From contig CAZEFM010000047.1 of assembly GCA_964511575.1 (NCBI GenBank), positions 1-28,767 of the forward strand: a stretch of DNA of 28,767 bases. Reading direction: 5' to 3'. The first letter of the stretch is position 1. Each line of letters begins with the position of its first letter. The position numbers were made by a program, and so were the translations under genes. Origin of the DNA: CALKHT01 sp964511575 (GTDB lineage: Bacteria; Planctomycetota; Phycisphaerae; Phycisphaerales; Phycisphaeraceae). Shown one piece after another: positions 6,747 through 15,266 of the stretch. Under the pieces are notes generated by a model. It ran no database searches and was not told the DNA's origin. It saw only the letters and a program-made list of their open reading frames with translations.

Positions 6747-8438
6747 GTGGTACAAGACCGAACCTGTCGTGTTCGCGTTTGGCTGGTGGCGTTGGCGTTG
6801 CTGACGGGCTTGTGCGTTCAGCCTCGGGCCGCATGGGCGGACGAGGAGCAGACGCTGGACGAGTTGATCGCGGTGTTGCAGAACGTCGCCAACACGCCAC
6901 GGAACGCCAGCACGCCCGAGGCCGATGCACGCAACTTCGAGATGCTGCGTCAGGGTGTGCCGCAGCTGCAGGCGTATGTGCAGCGGGGCGACTTCGTCAA
7001 CGCGCGGCGGATCGTGCGGACGTGGCAGCGGCGGACCGAGTCCGATGCGTTGCAGAAGTTGTGTCAGGCGGTGATCGGTCATCTGGAGAAGAAGCTCGAT
7101 GAAACGGAGACGCCGTTGGTCGATCGCGCGGATGACCTGATCGAACGCGCCACGCAGGCATGCCGCACGGCACAGACGGCGGGGGAGATGGACGAGATCG
7201 GCGACTCGTTGTTTGAGTTTCGCAACTTCGAGATGGGCAACTACAACGCGTCGCGCACGCTGCAGCGGGTGCGGCAGCGCATCGATGGCGCGATGCGATT
7301 TGTCGAGACGTATCAGCAGTACCTCGATGCGCTCACCAACGGTGATCGTCGTCAGGCGATGCAGCACCTGAGCCAGATGACGCAGTCGAACTACGGCTAC
7401 AACATGCGGCTGCTTTCGCTGAGCGAGATCGCGGAACGGCGGCGATCGCTGGAAACGGCGCTCATGGAGGAGGCGACGGCGGCGCTCGATCGCATCAGCG
7501 AAACGGTGGCGCAGGATGCAAGCCTCGAAGCGGTGCAGACGCTGCAGAGTGAACTGGATGAGCTTTACACGACGACGATGCACGGGGGATCGCTCAACGC
7601 GCTGCGCTCGCGACTGGAGCGTTCGCGCTCGTCGCTGCAGACGTGGATCGGCGTGCTGCTGGCGGAAGCGAACGGCGATGTGCACCATGCGTTGGAGCAG
7701 TTGCGGACGATGCAGGAATCGGGTTACCGCGACCTGCAGTTGATTCCGCCGCAGGTGGTTGTCGCGAAGCATCAGTCGCTGGTGGCGCGGTTGGACGAGG
7801 AGCGGCCGGCGTACGATGCGCAGGTGACGACGCTGCTGGAGGCGGTGCGTACGGCGGCGGATGTTCAGGCGGTGCGGCTGAAGCTTGAGGCGCTGCGGCT
7901 GGGGGCGACGTCGTCGACGGGGCGGCAGGAGCTGGCGCTGCTGGCGGCGGATCTGGATCGCGTGATGGCGATGTACCGGGCGCTGGAGGCGGGGCAGTAC
8001 GACCAGGTGTGGTCCGAAAGCGTGGTGGCGGAAGGCCGACACCGCTGGTTGGCGCAGGTGACCGCGCTGCGGTCGGCGGCGGTGCGCAAGGCGATCGCGG
8101 CGACGGCGGGGCTCGATGCGTTTGAACCGGCGAACGCGCAGGAGACGCCCGCGGCGGGACTGCTGCGGCTGGCGGATGCGGCGGCGGCGGCGGGGCAGTG
8201 GCGGCAGACGTATCGGCTGCTCGATGTGTACGCGATGGCGTTTGCGCGGCAGTCGCGGCCGGCGTGGCTCACCGCGGAACTGACCGGCTGCCAGGCATAT
8301 CTCGCGGGGCGGCAACTGGAAGAGTTCGGCCAGCACGAGGAGGCGGCGGAAAGCTACATGACCGTGCTGCGTCAGGTGGGTGAACGCATTCCGCGCAAGG
8401 AGGCGGCCGAGCGCCTCGAAGCGATCGGCAAGCGGTGA
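6747..8438 (+). CDS. Exported helical protein of unknown function
   Basis: 563 residues. A GTG start at 6747 is chosen because AGGAG (6734-6738) is 8 nt upstream and it places a clean signal peptide at the N-terminus: basic VQDRTCRVR, a hydrophobic WLVALALLTGLCV core and a likely cut at AWA-DE. An ATG at 6675 would bury the signal behind 24 extra residues. The rest is almost entirely helical, Leu/Ala/Glu-rich and TPR-like in texture. Late segments such as LRLADAAAAAGQWRQTYRLLDVYAMAFA and EEFGQHEEAAESYMTVLRQVGER support that. No catalytic motif is seen. A periplasmic scaffold role is only a guess. It is convergent with the FMN reductase gene. Confidence 0.75.
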   Translation: MVQDRTCRVRVWLVALALLTGLCVQPRAAWADEEQTLDELIAVLQNVANTPRNASTPEADARNFEMLRQGVPQLQAYVQRGDFVNARRIVRTWQRRTESDALQKLCQAVIGHLEKKLDETETPLVDRADDLIERATQACRTAQTAGEMDEIGDSLFEFRNFEMGNYNASRTLQRVRQRIDGAMRFVETYQQYLDALTNGDRRQAMQHLSQMTQSNYGYNMRLLSLSEIAERRRSLETALMEEATAALDRISETVAQDASLEAVQTLQSELDELYTTTMHGGSLNALRSRLERSRSSLQTWIGVLLAEANGDVHHALEQLRTMQESGYRDLQLIPPQVVVAKHQSLVARLDEERPAYDAQVTTLLEAVRTAADVQAVRLKLEALRLGATSSTGRQELALLAADLDRVMAMYRALEAGQYDQVWSESVVAEGRHRWLAQVTALRSAAVRKAIAATAGLDAFEPANAQETPAAGLLRLADAAAAAGQWRQTYRLLDVYAMAFARQSRPAWLTAELTGCQAYLAGRQLEEFGQHEEAAESYMTVLRQVGERIPRKEAAERLEAIGKR

Positions 8439-8491
8439 TGGGTGCGGAATGTCGCGGAAGGCTGTGACGCGCGTCGTGTTGCGCGTTGCGA

Positions 8492-9076
8492 TCAGCCGCA
8501 GGCGCCACGCAGGGCGTGGGTGAAGCGCACGAGCTTGATGGCGATGGCTTCCACGGCACGCTGCTGTTCGGCGTCGACGAGTTGGCCCTGATCGTCGAAG
8601 GCTTTGGCGGCGTGGGGGATCGATTTCTGATCGGGCAGCACCAGCACCTGCAAATTGCCCAGGATCATGCGCAGATGCGTCAGGCCCCGCACGCCGCCGA
8701 GTCCGCCCGTTGATGCGGACAAGAGGGCGGCCACCTTGTTCACGAAGCAGGCACGCGGCGGCTCGTTCGGCTGCGGACGCGACAACCAGTCCAGGGCATT
8801 CTTCAACACCGCACTGACCGAGGCGTTGTATTCGGGGGAGGCGATGATCAGCGCCTCGTGCGAACGAAAGATGTTCCGCAGCGTTTTCGCGTTGTCGGGC
8901 AAACCCTCGCGGTGCTCCAGATCACCATCGTAAAGCGGCAGCGGAAACTCGTGCAGGTCGATGAACGTGACCTCCGCACCGGCCTGTTGTGCGGCGTCGG
9001 CGGCGATGCGGGCAAGCTTCTTGTTGTACGAGTCGCGACGCGTGCTACCGGCAAGAGCGAGAACTTTCACGGGCAT
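8492..9076 (-). CDS. NADPH-dependent FMN reductase family protein
   Basis: A flavodoxin-fold oxidoreductase of 194 residues that transfers electrons from NAD(P)H to FMN, quinones or similar acceptors. The FMN phosphate loop is LALAGSTRRDSYNKKLA at the N-terminus. The family motif SPEYNASVSAVLKNALDWLSRP follows at about residues 79-100. The glycine-rich loop SASTGGLGGVRG is also typical (ChrR/YieF type). AAGG about 8 nt before the ATG at 9076 acts as the Shine-Dalgarno. The gene begins 41 bp after ruvB on the same strand and may be co-transcribed with it. The natural substrate cannot be told. Confidence 0.88.
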   Translation of the reverse strand: MPVKVLALAGSTRRDSYNKKLARIAADAAQQAGAEVTFIDLHEFPLPLYDGDLEHREGLPDNAKTLRNIFRSHEALIIASPEYNASVSAVLKNALDWLSRPQPNEPPRACFVNKVAALLSASTGGLGGVRGLTHLRMILGNLQVLVLPDQKSIPHAAKAFDDQGQLVDAEQQRAVEAIAIKLVRFTHALRGACG

Positions 9077-9117
9077 GGCAAAACCTTGGATCGAGTGCTT
9101 GTGGTTGGCGGGTTGGG

Positions 9118-10167
9118 TCAGGGGTCCTCGGGAAAAAGGGTGTCGCGGTCGTCGGGCAGGGTGATGGTGAGGCCCAGGTGCTGGACGGCGCGTTGGGTGA
9201 GCTGTCGGCCCTTGCGGGTGCGGGCAAGGAAGCCGATCTGCAGGAGGTAGGGCTCGACGACGTCTTCGAGCGTGCCGGCATCTTCGCCGAGCGTGGCGGC
9301 AACGGCTTCGAGGCCGACTGGTCCGCCGCGGTACACGTTGGCGACGATCGACAGGTACTTGCGGTCCAGTTCATCGAGCCCCAGTTCATCGACGCCTTCC
9401 AGCCGCAGGGCCTCGTCGGCAATCGCCGGGTCGAACGCGCCGCCACACCGGACCTGGGCGAAGTCGCGTACCCGGCGAAGCAGACGGTTGGCGATGCGCG
9501 GCGTGCCACGGGAGCGGTGGGCGATCTGCTCCAGCGCATCACGTCGCGCGTTTGTCGCCGAGACGCCCAGGAGGTCCGCGCTGCGCTCGAGAATGCGCAA
9601 GAGGTCGCGCTCGCCGTAATACTCGAGGTTGTGCGTGATGCCGAAGCGCGAGCGCATGGGTCCGGAGAGCAGCCCCGCGCGGGTCGTCGCGCCGATGAGG
9701 CAGAACGGCTTGAGCGGAATGGTGATGGTCTTGGCGTGCATGCCGCTGTCGACCGTCACATCGATCTTGAAATCCTCCATCGCGGGGTAGATGTACTCCT
9801 CGACGACGGGCGAGAGGCGGTGGATTTCATCGATGAAAAGGACATCGCCTTTCTGCAGCTTGGTAAGCGTGCCCACCAGGTCGGTCGGCTTGGTCAGGGC
9901 GGGGCCTGACGTGACGATGACGTGGGTGGACATCTCGTTGGCGATGATGTGGGCGAGGGTGGTTTTGCCCAATCCCGGCGGGCCGTGCAGCAGCACGTGC
10001 TCCATGGGCTCGGCGCGCTGTTTGACGGCTTCGAGGGTGATGCGCAGTTTTTCGACGAGCTTGGGCTGGCCGACGTATTCGTTCAGCCGTTGCGGCCGCA
10101 GGGAGAAATTGGCCTGCTCCTCGCGTTCGTCGGTCGGCTGAGCGGAGATGATGCGTTCCTTGGCCAT
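9118..10167 (-). CDS. ruvB: Holliday junction branch-migration helicase RuvB
   Basis: AAA+ motor of the RuvAB complex, which drives branch migration of Holliday junctions during recombination and repair. 349 residues. Walker A GPPGLGKT is at 62-69, Walker B with DEIH at 113-116 and the sensor/arginine-finger segment GPMRSRFG at 169-176. The winged-helix C-terminus ends DRDTLFPEDP. The start is MAKERIISAQP at 10167, in line with the family. An upstream extension of 23 codons has no relation to RuvB. There is no Shine-Dalgarno, but TACAAT lies 9 nt before the ATG, so the mRNA may be almost leaderless. ruvA and ruvC are not next to it. Confidence 0.97.
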   Translation of the reverse strand: MAKERIISAQPTDEREEQANFSLRPQRLNEYVGQPKLVEKLRITLEAVKQRAEPMEHVLLHGPPGLGKTTLAHIIANEMSTHVIVTSGPALTKPTDLVGTLTKLQKGDVLFIDEIHRLSPVVEEYIYPAMEDFKIDVTVDSGMHAKTITIPLKPFCLIGATTRAGLLSGPMRSRFGITHNLEYYGERDLLRILERSADLLGVSATNARRDALEQIAHRSRGTPRIANRLLRRVRDFAQVRCGGAFDPAIADEALRLEGVDELGLDELDRKYLSIVANVYRGGPVGLEAVAATLGEDAGTLEDVVEPYLLQIGFLARTRKGRQLTQRAVQHLGLTITLPDDRDTLFPEDP

Positions 10168-10176
10168 GGCTGAGCG

Positions 10177-10182
10177 ATTGTA
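10177..10182 (-). promoter_or_regulatory. Candidate ruvB -10 box next to the start codon
   Basis: TACAAT ends 9 nt before the ruvB ATG. No good -35 is seen at 16-18 nt. It is one of six such boxes in this window. Confidence 0.45.
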
Positions 10183-10221
10183 CCGCCGCCCGCCGTATGC
10201 CGCAGGCAACATCACGTCGCG

Positions 10222-10255
10222 CAAAAAGAAACCCACGGATTTGCTCCGTGGGTTT
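10222..10255 (-). terminator. Intrinsic terminator of the PEP-CTERM gene
   Basis: An 11-bp stem (10229-10239 with 10245-10255, AAACCCACGGA and its complement) with a 5-nt loop is followed on the minus strand by TTTCTTTTT. It lies 31 bp after the PEP-CTERM stop codon and separates that gene from ruvB. Confidence 0.85.
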
Positions 10256-10285
10256 CGAGCATGTGCGGATTGAATGCCCGGCGAA

Positions 10286-11083
10286 TCAGTCGCGTCGGCG
10301 ACGGAACATCAGCATCGCGCCGGCCCCGATCAGCATCAGCGAAGCCGGCTCGGGGATGGCGACTGACGAGACGTTGTCGAACGCGGCGCTGATGAAGGTG
10401 CCGCTGCCGCCGGCGAGGTCACCGTTGACGTACGCGCCGATGCCGGACCAGCCGGAGCTGTAGGCGCCGTCGGTCCACACCAGTTCGCTGCGCAGCGTGA
10501 CGCCGTCCGCGTCGTACAGCCGGCCGGTGATGGTGTCGCCGATGGCGCTCAGTTCCATCACGTAGGTCTGGGTCAGGTCCAGGCCATGGATCCGTGTCTG
10601 CGGCGCGTTGGGATCGTTCCCGTGTTCGACGGGGATGCCGTTCTCCACGCGGTAGATGTCAAAGTCGCGCTCGCCCCAGTCGAACGCCAGCACGTAGCCG
10701 TTGAGGAAATTGGAGCGGGCGACGAGATAGACATAGTTGTTCGCGGTTTCCGCGCCGCCGGCGAGCGTCGTTTGCAGTCCGCGCGGGCTGATGGTGGCAC
10801 GCACGACGACATCGGAGAACGTCTCATCGGTTCGCAGCCCCGTCAGTGTCTGGTCGAACCCGCTGCCTGAGGGATCGACCCACCCGAGGGTATGTTCGAG
10901 GATGAGGGTGCCGCCGGACACCGCGACACTGGAGATCGGCGGGTTGCCGGCGTGGTTGACGAATGTCCAGCCGGCGGTGTCACCATCGTTGAAGTCGTCG
11001 TGCCAATCGGCGTGCACGGTGGATGCGGTGGTCAGGCCGGTGGCCGCCATCGCTGCGACGAGATAGCGCATGCGTCGTGTCAT
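10286..11083 (-). CDS. PEP-CTERM exported protein
   Basis: 265 residues. Signal peptide MTRRMRYLVAAMAATGLTTAST with a likely cut after VHA. A beta-rich middle begins DWHDDFNDGDTAGWTF and resembles a laminin-G/concanavalin-like sugar-binding fold. The C-terminus has the sorting signal IPEPASLMLIGAGAMLMF followed by RRRR. Family knowledge says such proteins are cut and anchored by exosortase at the cell surface. The ATG at 11083 follows GGAGG at a 5-nt distance. A TTG 12 nt further upstream is less likely. It has its own promoter and terminator and stands alone. Its specific function is unknown. Confidence 0.85.
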   Translation of the reverse strand: MTRRMRYLVAAMAATGLTTASTVHADWHDDFNDGDTAGWTFVNHAGNPPISSVAVSGGTLILEHTLGWVDPSGSGFDQTLTGLRTDETFSDVVVRATISPRGLQTTLAGGAETANNYVYLVARSNFLNGYVLAFDWGERDFDIYRVENGIPVEHGNDPNAPQTRIHGLDLTQTYVMELSAIGDTITGRLYDADGVTLRSELVWTDGAYSSGWSGIGAYVNGDLAGGSGTFISAAFDNVSSVAIPEPASLMLIGAGAMLMFRRRRD

Positions 11084-11155
11084 CAGATCCTCCAACTAAA
11101 AAGAAGAATTGTGTCGTCCCCGCACACACGTGTTCCGGAAAGGCGGCACGCGAAT

Positions 11156-11184
11156 AGCCTACCAGTTTCTTGCCTGTGGGCCAA
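11156..11184 (-). promoter_or_regulatory. Candidate promoter of the PEP-CTERM gene
   Basis: TTGGCC (11179-11184) and TAGGCT (11156-11161) with a 17-nt spacer, in the 190-bp gap before the gene. This would give a leader of about 65 nt. The -10 is a moderate match. Confidence 0.4.
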
Positions 11185-11274
11185 TGGCAAAATGCTATCG
11201 CGTGACGTGGAAATGAGTTACGGCGGCGGTGTTCTGCGCAGTTTGCCTGGATCGCCCAGTTTGCCGGCAACGGC

Positions 11275-12138
11275 TCAGCGTTCGAGCCAGGGCTCCAGCG
11301 CCACATCCGCCGAGTTGCGCCAAGCGGTGAGGAAGAGCTGAGCGGTGAATCGCGCCGCGGCGATGCGGCGCTCCCGGGCGAACGTTACGACCGCCCCGTG
11401 CCTCACCGGCTGATCCACCTCGGGCAGGTGCGGTTCCAGTTCATACGCGCGGTCCACCAGCGCGTGCGAAGCGTGCAGGGCCGCGACGACACCTTCGAGC
11501 AGGTCATCCAGCGGCTCAATCGCGCCGGCGCTGCGCAGCGCTTCATCTGTCACCGCCACCTTGCCCGGCAGCGCATCGATGCGCGTGTGAATGCCCGACT
11601 GAGGCGAGCGGCCATCCGCGCCGACGCGGCCATCGAAGTGAATCGTCGTGTGCAGCGGCATGCACAGATCCTGCGCGTAATGCGCCAGCAGTCCCGCATA
11701 CACCAGGCACTTGCTGCGGATCGCCTCGTTGTCGGGCCACCGCCGATGTTCCGCGAACGCGATCGTCAGCCGCTGCGTCGCCTCCATCACCGCATAGGGC
11801 GCCATGCCCAACTGCCGCGGCGACACATCGTTTTCCGCACACCATTGCAGAAGCTCATACCGCGTCGGCGGCAGCGGCGCGCCCTTGAGCAGCTCCATGT
11901 CGATGAAGTGCTCCGGTGCTTCGCTGCTGCGCAGTTGCGGCTGCGACCGATGGCGATGCACATCGGGATCGATCGTCACATGCGCGATCGTTTCGACGCC
12001 CTCGCGGAAGAAAGCGGGTACATCGTCGGGCAGCAGCCGCACCGCATCGCGCGATATCGTCGCATGCCCATCGCCGTGCCACGCGAATACCAGCCCGGCC
12101 ACGGCGAACATCGCGCAAAGGAGCATGTGCTTTCGCAT
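11275..12138 (-). CDS. Secreted zinc-dependent phospholipase C / S1-P1 nuclease-like protein
   Basis: 287 residues. The signal peptide ends VFA, so the mature protein would start with Trp20, whose free amino group is a zinc ligand in this superfamily. His25 keeps the W-N4-H spacing seen at the start of P1 nuclease. A further pattern HYAQDLCMPLH (His153, Asp157, His163) matches the zinc motif HYxxDxxxPxH. A likely ligand cluster is EHFIDME near residue 77. The hydrolase would act outside the cytoplasm on phosphoesters, either lipid or nucleic acid. I cannot decide which. GGAAG 9 nt before ATG 12138 is the ribosome site. The gene follows gnd by 68 bp on the same strand. Confidence 0.65.
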   Translation of the reverse strand: MRKHMLLCAMFAVAGLVFAWHGDGHATISRDAVRLLPDDVPAFFREGVETIAHVTIDPDVHRHRSQPQLRSSEAPEHFIDMELLKGAPLPPTRYELLQWCAENDVSPRQLGMAPYAVMEATQRLTIAFAEHRRWPDNEAIRSKCLVYAGLLAHYAQDLCMPLHTTIHFDGRVGADGRSPQSGIHTRIDALPGKVAVTDEALRSAGAIEPLDDLLEGVVAALHASHALVDRAYELEPHLPEVDQPVRHGAVVTFARERRIAAARFTAQLFLTAWRNSADVALEPWLER

Positions 12139-12206
12139 GCGCTTGACTTCCGGTGAGGGTTGGTGGGCATGGTTCGCTTAAGCGACCGAGCCGGAGGGTA
12201 CGCGGT

Positions 12207-13724
12207 TCACGCCTTGACCATGGGGCGGTCCGGGTGGGGCCAGTCCACGTGGAAGAACTGACCGCGCGGAGCGTCGGTGCGTTCGAAGGTGTGAGCGCCG
12301 AAGTAGTCGCGCTGCGCCTGCAAAAGATTGGCGGGGAGCACGGCCGAGCGGAAGCTGTCGTAGTACGCCAGCGACGCCATGAACTGCGGGCAGGGCACAC
12401 CCGCCTCCGCCGCGAGCGCGACCACCTTGCGCCAGTTCGCCTGTGCCGTGTCGATCGCCTGACGGAAGTAGGGCGCCAGCAGCAGGTTCGCCAGATTCGG
12501 CTCGCTGTCGTAGGCTTCCTTGATCTTCTGCAGGAACCGGGCGCGGATGATGCACCCGCCGCGCCAGATCATCGCGATCTCGCCGAAGTTGAGCTTCCAG
12601 TTGTACTCCTTCTGCGCCTCGGCCATGAGGTCGAAGCCCTGCGCGTAGCTGCAGATTTTGGAGCAGTAAAGGGCGTCGCGAATCGCTTCGATGAGCTGCG
12701 TGCGGTCGCCCTGATAGGCATAGCTCGAACCGGTGAGCACCTGACTCGCCGCAACGCGCTTGTCCTTCTGCGCGCTCATGCAGCGGGCGAAGACCGCTTC
12801 CGCGATGGACGGCGCGGGCACGCCCATGTCCAGCGCATTGACGCTCGTCCACTTGCCCGTGCCTTTCTGGCCCGCCGTGTCCAGCACCATGTCGACGAGG
12901 AAGCGGCTCTTGTCCGCCGGGTCGCGCTGCTGCAGGATGTCCGCGGTGATTTCGATGAGGAACGAATCCAGATCGCCCTGGTTCCACTCGGCGAAGACCT
13001 TGCTCATTTCATCCGGCTGCATGCCCAGCAGGTTCTTCATGAGCATGTAGGCTTCGCAGATGAGCTGCATATCGCCGTATTCGATGCCGTTGTGCACCAT
13101 CTTGACGTAGTGTCCCGCGCCATCGGGGCCGATGTAGGTGGTGCAGGGCACGCCGCCGGTAACGGGCTTACCGGGCGCAGCGCCTTCGAGCGGCCGACCG
13201 GTGTTGGCATCGACCTTGGCGGCGATGGCCTGCCAGATGGGCCTGATCGCCTCCCAGCTTTCGGGCGTGCCGCCGGGCATCAGCGAAGGGCCGAAGCGTG
13301 CGCCTTCCTCTCCGCCGGACACGCCCGAGCCGACGAAGTTGAGGCCTTTGGCTGCCAGGTCCTTTTCCCGCCGAATCGTGTCGGTCCACAGGCTGTTGCC
13401 GCCGTCGATGATGATGTCGCCCTTGTCCAGCAGCGGCACAAGCTGATCGATCACCGCGTCGACCGGTGCGCCGGCCTTGACGAGGATGACGATCTTGCGC
13501 GGCCGCTTGAGCGACTGCACAAACGCTTCGATCGTCTCGCAGCCGACGAGCCCGCCCGGCGTGTCGGGATTCGCCGCGACAAACTGCCTCATCGTCGCCG
13601 TGGTGCGGTTGTACACGGCAACCCGGAACCCATGGTCAGCCATGTTCAGAACAAGATTCTGCCCCATGACGGCAAGGCCGATGAGACCGATGTCGGCGGA
13701 AGGGGAGGGTGTTTGTGTGGTCAT
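12207..13724 (-). CDS. gnd: 6-phosphogluconate dehydrogenase (decarboxylating)
   Basis: Pentose-phosphate-pathway enzyme that converts 6-phosphogluconate and NADP+ to ribulose 5-phosphate, CO2 and NADPH. 505 residues, slightly longer than the usual 470. The Rossmann motif GLAVMGQNL is near residue 16. NRTT after strand 2 favours NADP+. The catalytic region includes SGVSGGEEGARFGPSLMPGG and HYVKMVHNGIEYGDMQL, with the active Lys and Asn. The tail GAHTFERTDAPRGQFFHVDWP is that of class I enzymes. Starts are ATG 13724 or ATG 13736. Neither has a Shine-Dalgarno. The frame stays open far upstream, but that part is repeat DNA and antisense to the small helical-bundle gene. The repeat arm ends 15 nt before the start. 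Confidence 0.95.
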   Translation of the reverse strand: MTTQTPSPSADIGLIGLAVMGQNLVLNMADHGFRVAVYNRTTATMRQFVAANPDTPGGLVGCETIEAFVQSLKRPRKIVILVKAGAPVDAVIDQLVPLLDKGDIIIDGGNSLWTDTIRREKDLAAKGLNFVGSGVSGGEEGARFGPSLMPGGTPESWEAIRPIWQAIAAKVDANTGRPLEGAAPGKPVTGGVPCTTYIGPDGAGHYVKMVHNGIEYGDMQLICEAYMLMKNLLGMQPDEMSKVFAEWNQGDLDSFLIEITADILQQRDPADKSRFLVDMVLDTAGQKGTGKWTSVNALDMGVPAPSIAEAVFARCMSAQKDKRVAASQVLTGSSYAYQGDRTQLIEAIRDALYCSKICSYAQGFDLMAEAQKEYNWKLNFGEIAMIWRGGCIIRARFLQKIKEAYDSEPNLANLLLAPYFRQAIDTAQANWRKVVALAAEAGVPCPQFMASLAYYDSFRSAVLPANLLQAQRDYFGAHTFERTDAPRGQFFHVDWPHPDRPMVKA

Positions 13725-13750
13725 GTTGTTATCCATGCGTGCGTGTGTTT

Positions 13751-14241
13751 CGATTGCCAATTGCCAATTGCCAATTGTTTTGTGTCGATCGGCCATTATT
13801 TCGATTTTCGGCGTGGAAGTTTGGCGGCGGCGGATTGACGTGATCGGGCGAGGATCGCGGTGAGTTCCTTTGACTCCTGTAGGAGGTCGTTGATGCGAGC
13901 GGCGGGCATCATGTCGGTGTCGATGATCAGTTCGAGCCAATAGCCCGTTTCATCCGCCTCTTCCTCCGCGATCCCGATCTTTGCCACGAATTCCGCGCGG
14001 GAACGAGCTTTGCAACAGGCGCGGTAGTTGGCTCCCACGGAGGTTCCTGACCGTACGATCTGGGCGGCGATTGCCTTGCTTTCAACCGTCCGCGGCATGG
14101 CGCGGACCATTCGGATGATTCGTATCGCAAACTGCTTGGTTCGATCCTTAAGCTCATTCGTGTCCAATGGTCACCCCCGGCAAGAATCGGCGTTGTTGCT
14201 CCTGCTTTCAATTGGCAATCGGCAATCGGCAATCGGCAATG
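13751..14241. mobile_element. 491-bp cassette: inverted GGCAATC arms around a four-helix-bundle gene
   Basis: The left arm is CGATTGCCAATTGCCAATTG plus further repeats (13751-13777). The right arm has GGCAATCGGCAATCGGCAAT units (14209-14241) in inverse orientation. The only gene inside is the S23-like protein. The left arm stops 15 nt from the gnd start at 13736. The right arm stops 4 nt from the stop codon of the 2-hydroxyacid dehydrogenase (14246). It therefore fills the whole gap between two same-strand genes. No transposase is present, and target-site duplications are not obvious. Calling it mobile is an inference from architecture. Confidence 0.55.
13796..14167 (-). CDS. Four-helix-bundle protein (S23 / 23S rRNA intervening-sequence family)
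   Basis: 123 residues. The family pattern is clear: ELKDRTKQFAIRIIRMVRAMP in helix 1, IAAQIVRSGTSVGANYRA in helix 2, KARSRAEFVAKIGIAEEEADETGYWLEL in helix 3, and a last helix with INDLLQESKELTAIL. Relatives are encoded inside 23S rRNA intervening sequences and resemble the Avd accessory proteins of diversity-generating retroelements. They form pentamers and bind nucleic acid. Translation starts at TTG 14167, because a stop codon lies two codons upstream and no earlier start exists. A GGGGGTGA run nearby may be the ribosome site. It is not inside an rRNA gene here. It is the sole gene between inverted repeat arms. Its role is unknown. Confidence 0.85.
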   Translation of the reverse strand: MDTNELKDRTKQFAIRIIRMVRAMPRTVESKAIAAQIVRSGTSVGANYRACCKARSRAEFVAKIGIAEEEADETGYWLELIIDTDMMPAARINDLLQESKELTAILARSRQSAAAKLPRRKSK

Positions 14242-14245
14242 CTGC

Positions 14246-15217
14246 TCAAAACGTGTTCGCCTGAATAAAGTCCGCGTCGCCGCGCAGGTAGTTCACGATG
14301 TTCAGGGTGGCGCGCATCGCCTGGCGTTCGACGCTTTCGTAGGTGCGGCTGCCGATGTGCGGGGTGATGATGATGTTGTCGATCGACTGGAACGGGTGGG
14401 GGGTTCGCATCGGTTCGTGGTCGAGGACGTCGGTGGCGTAGCCGTAAAGTTTGCCGCTGCGACAGGCCTCGGCGATGGCGGTTTCGTCGACCAGGCCGCC
14501 GCGGCCGGTGTTCACCACCATCACGTCGTCCTTCATGAGCGACAGCGCATCGTTGTCGATCAGGTGGCGCGTGTCGTCGCGCAGCGGCAGGTGCAGCGAG
14601 AGAATGTCCGCCTGGCGCAGGACTTCGACACAGGCGGCGTTGTCGGCAAGCGGCCGCGTCCAGCGCAGATCGTGGCCGATCACGTTCATGTCGAACGCGC
14701 GGGCGCGTTTGATCACTTCCTGGCCGATGCGTCCCTTTCCGCCGAGCACCGCGAGCGTTTTGCCCGCCAGTTCGCGTCCGGTGATGCGTTTCCAGCCGCC
14801 TTCGCGCGTGGTGCGCAGGTGCGGTTCGAAATGCTTGGCGAGCGCGATCATGAGGCCGATGGTGTGCTCCGCCACGGTGGTGTGGTTGACGCCCGGCGTG
14901 TAGAGGACGGGCAGCTTGCAGCGGGTGGCGTGGGCGACGTCGATCGAGTCCAGGCCAATACCATACTTGGCGATGACGCGCAGCTTGCGCGGCTGGGCGA
15001 GCGCGGCGTCGATGACGCGCGCGGTGATCTGGTCATCGCCGTTGAGCAGGCCGTCGAACCCCGGCTTGCCGGTGGAGGCGTCGGTGATGAGGCGCAGCAT
15101 GTCGTCTTCGCTGAGCGGCCCGCGCGCCCGCACAACTTCGAATCCGGTGGCGGCGAGGAAGTCGTGATGCTTGCCCGGAGTGTCCTGATAGCTCGTGGTG
15201 GTCAGGAGGATGCGCAT
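14246..15217 (-). CDS. D-isomer-specific 2-hydroxyacid dehydrogenase (phosphoglycerate dehydrogenase-like)
   Basis: NAD(P)-dependent oxidoreductase of 323 residues. The substrate domain includes KYGIGLDSIDVAHA with the substrate-contact region. VLYTPGVNHTTVAEHTIGLM precedes the Rossmann loop LGGKGRIGQEV. Later motifs include the catalytic Arg in NTGRGGLVDE, the Glu in VLDHEPM and the His in ITPHIGS. It resembles the catalytic part of SerA but lacks the C-terminal ACT-type domain, so serine synthesis is possible but not certain. The ATG at 15217 is taken. An in-frame GTG is at 15226. TTGCAA and TAATCT at 15227-15254 form a promoter that would start transcription near the ATG. The stop codon lies 4 nt from a GGCAATC repeat arm. 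Confidence 0.9.
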   Translation of the reverse strand: MRILLTTTSYQDTPGKHHDFLAATGFEVVRARGPLSEDDMLRLITDASTGKPGFDGLLNGDDQITARVIDAALAQPRKLRVIAKYGIGLDSIDVAHATRCKLPVLYTPGVNHTTVAEHTIGLMIALAKHFEPHLRTTREGGWKRITGRELAGKTLAVLGGKGRIGQEVIKRARAFDMNVIGHDLRWTRPLADNAACVEVLRQADILSLHLPLRDDTRHLIDNDALSLMKDDVMVVNTGRGGLVDETAIAEACRSGKLYGYATDVLDHEPMRTPHPFQSIDNIIITPHIGSRTYESVERQAMRATLNIVNYLRGDADFIQANTF

Positions 15218-15226
15218 GGTCGGCAC

Positions 15227-15254
15227 AGATTACCCGTCGCGCGGCTTGTTGCAA
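15227..15254 (-). promoter_or_regulatory. Promoter of the 2-hydroxyacid dehydrogenase gene
   Basis: TTGCAA (15249-15254), a 16-nt spacer and TAATCT (15227-15232). The -10 box ends 9 nt before the ATG, leaving a leader of a few nucleotides at most. The -35 is 12 bp from the end of the neighbouring inverted-repeat element. Confidence 0.6.
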
Positions 15255-15266
15255 ATGGGGCGCGGG

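Noticed and set aside
6363..8336. A 657-codon minus-strand open frame
   Set aside because: It is antisense to an exported protein with a clear signal peptide and ribosome site. The Arg/His/Gln/Leu-rich composition is a shadow signature.
12153..13838. A 561-codon plus-strand open frame
   Set aside because: It is antisense to gnd, which is certain.
14209..14241. Tandem GGCAATC units as a CRISPR array
   Set aside because: The units are 8 bp or less with no spacers, and there are no cas genes.
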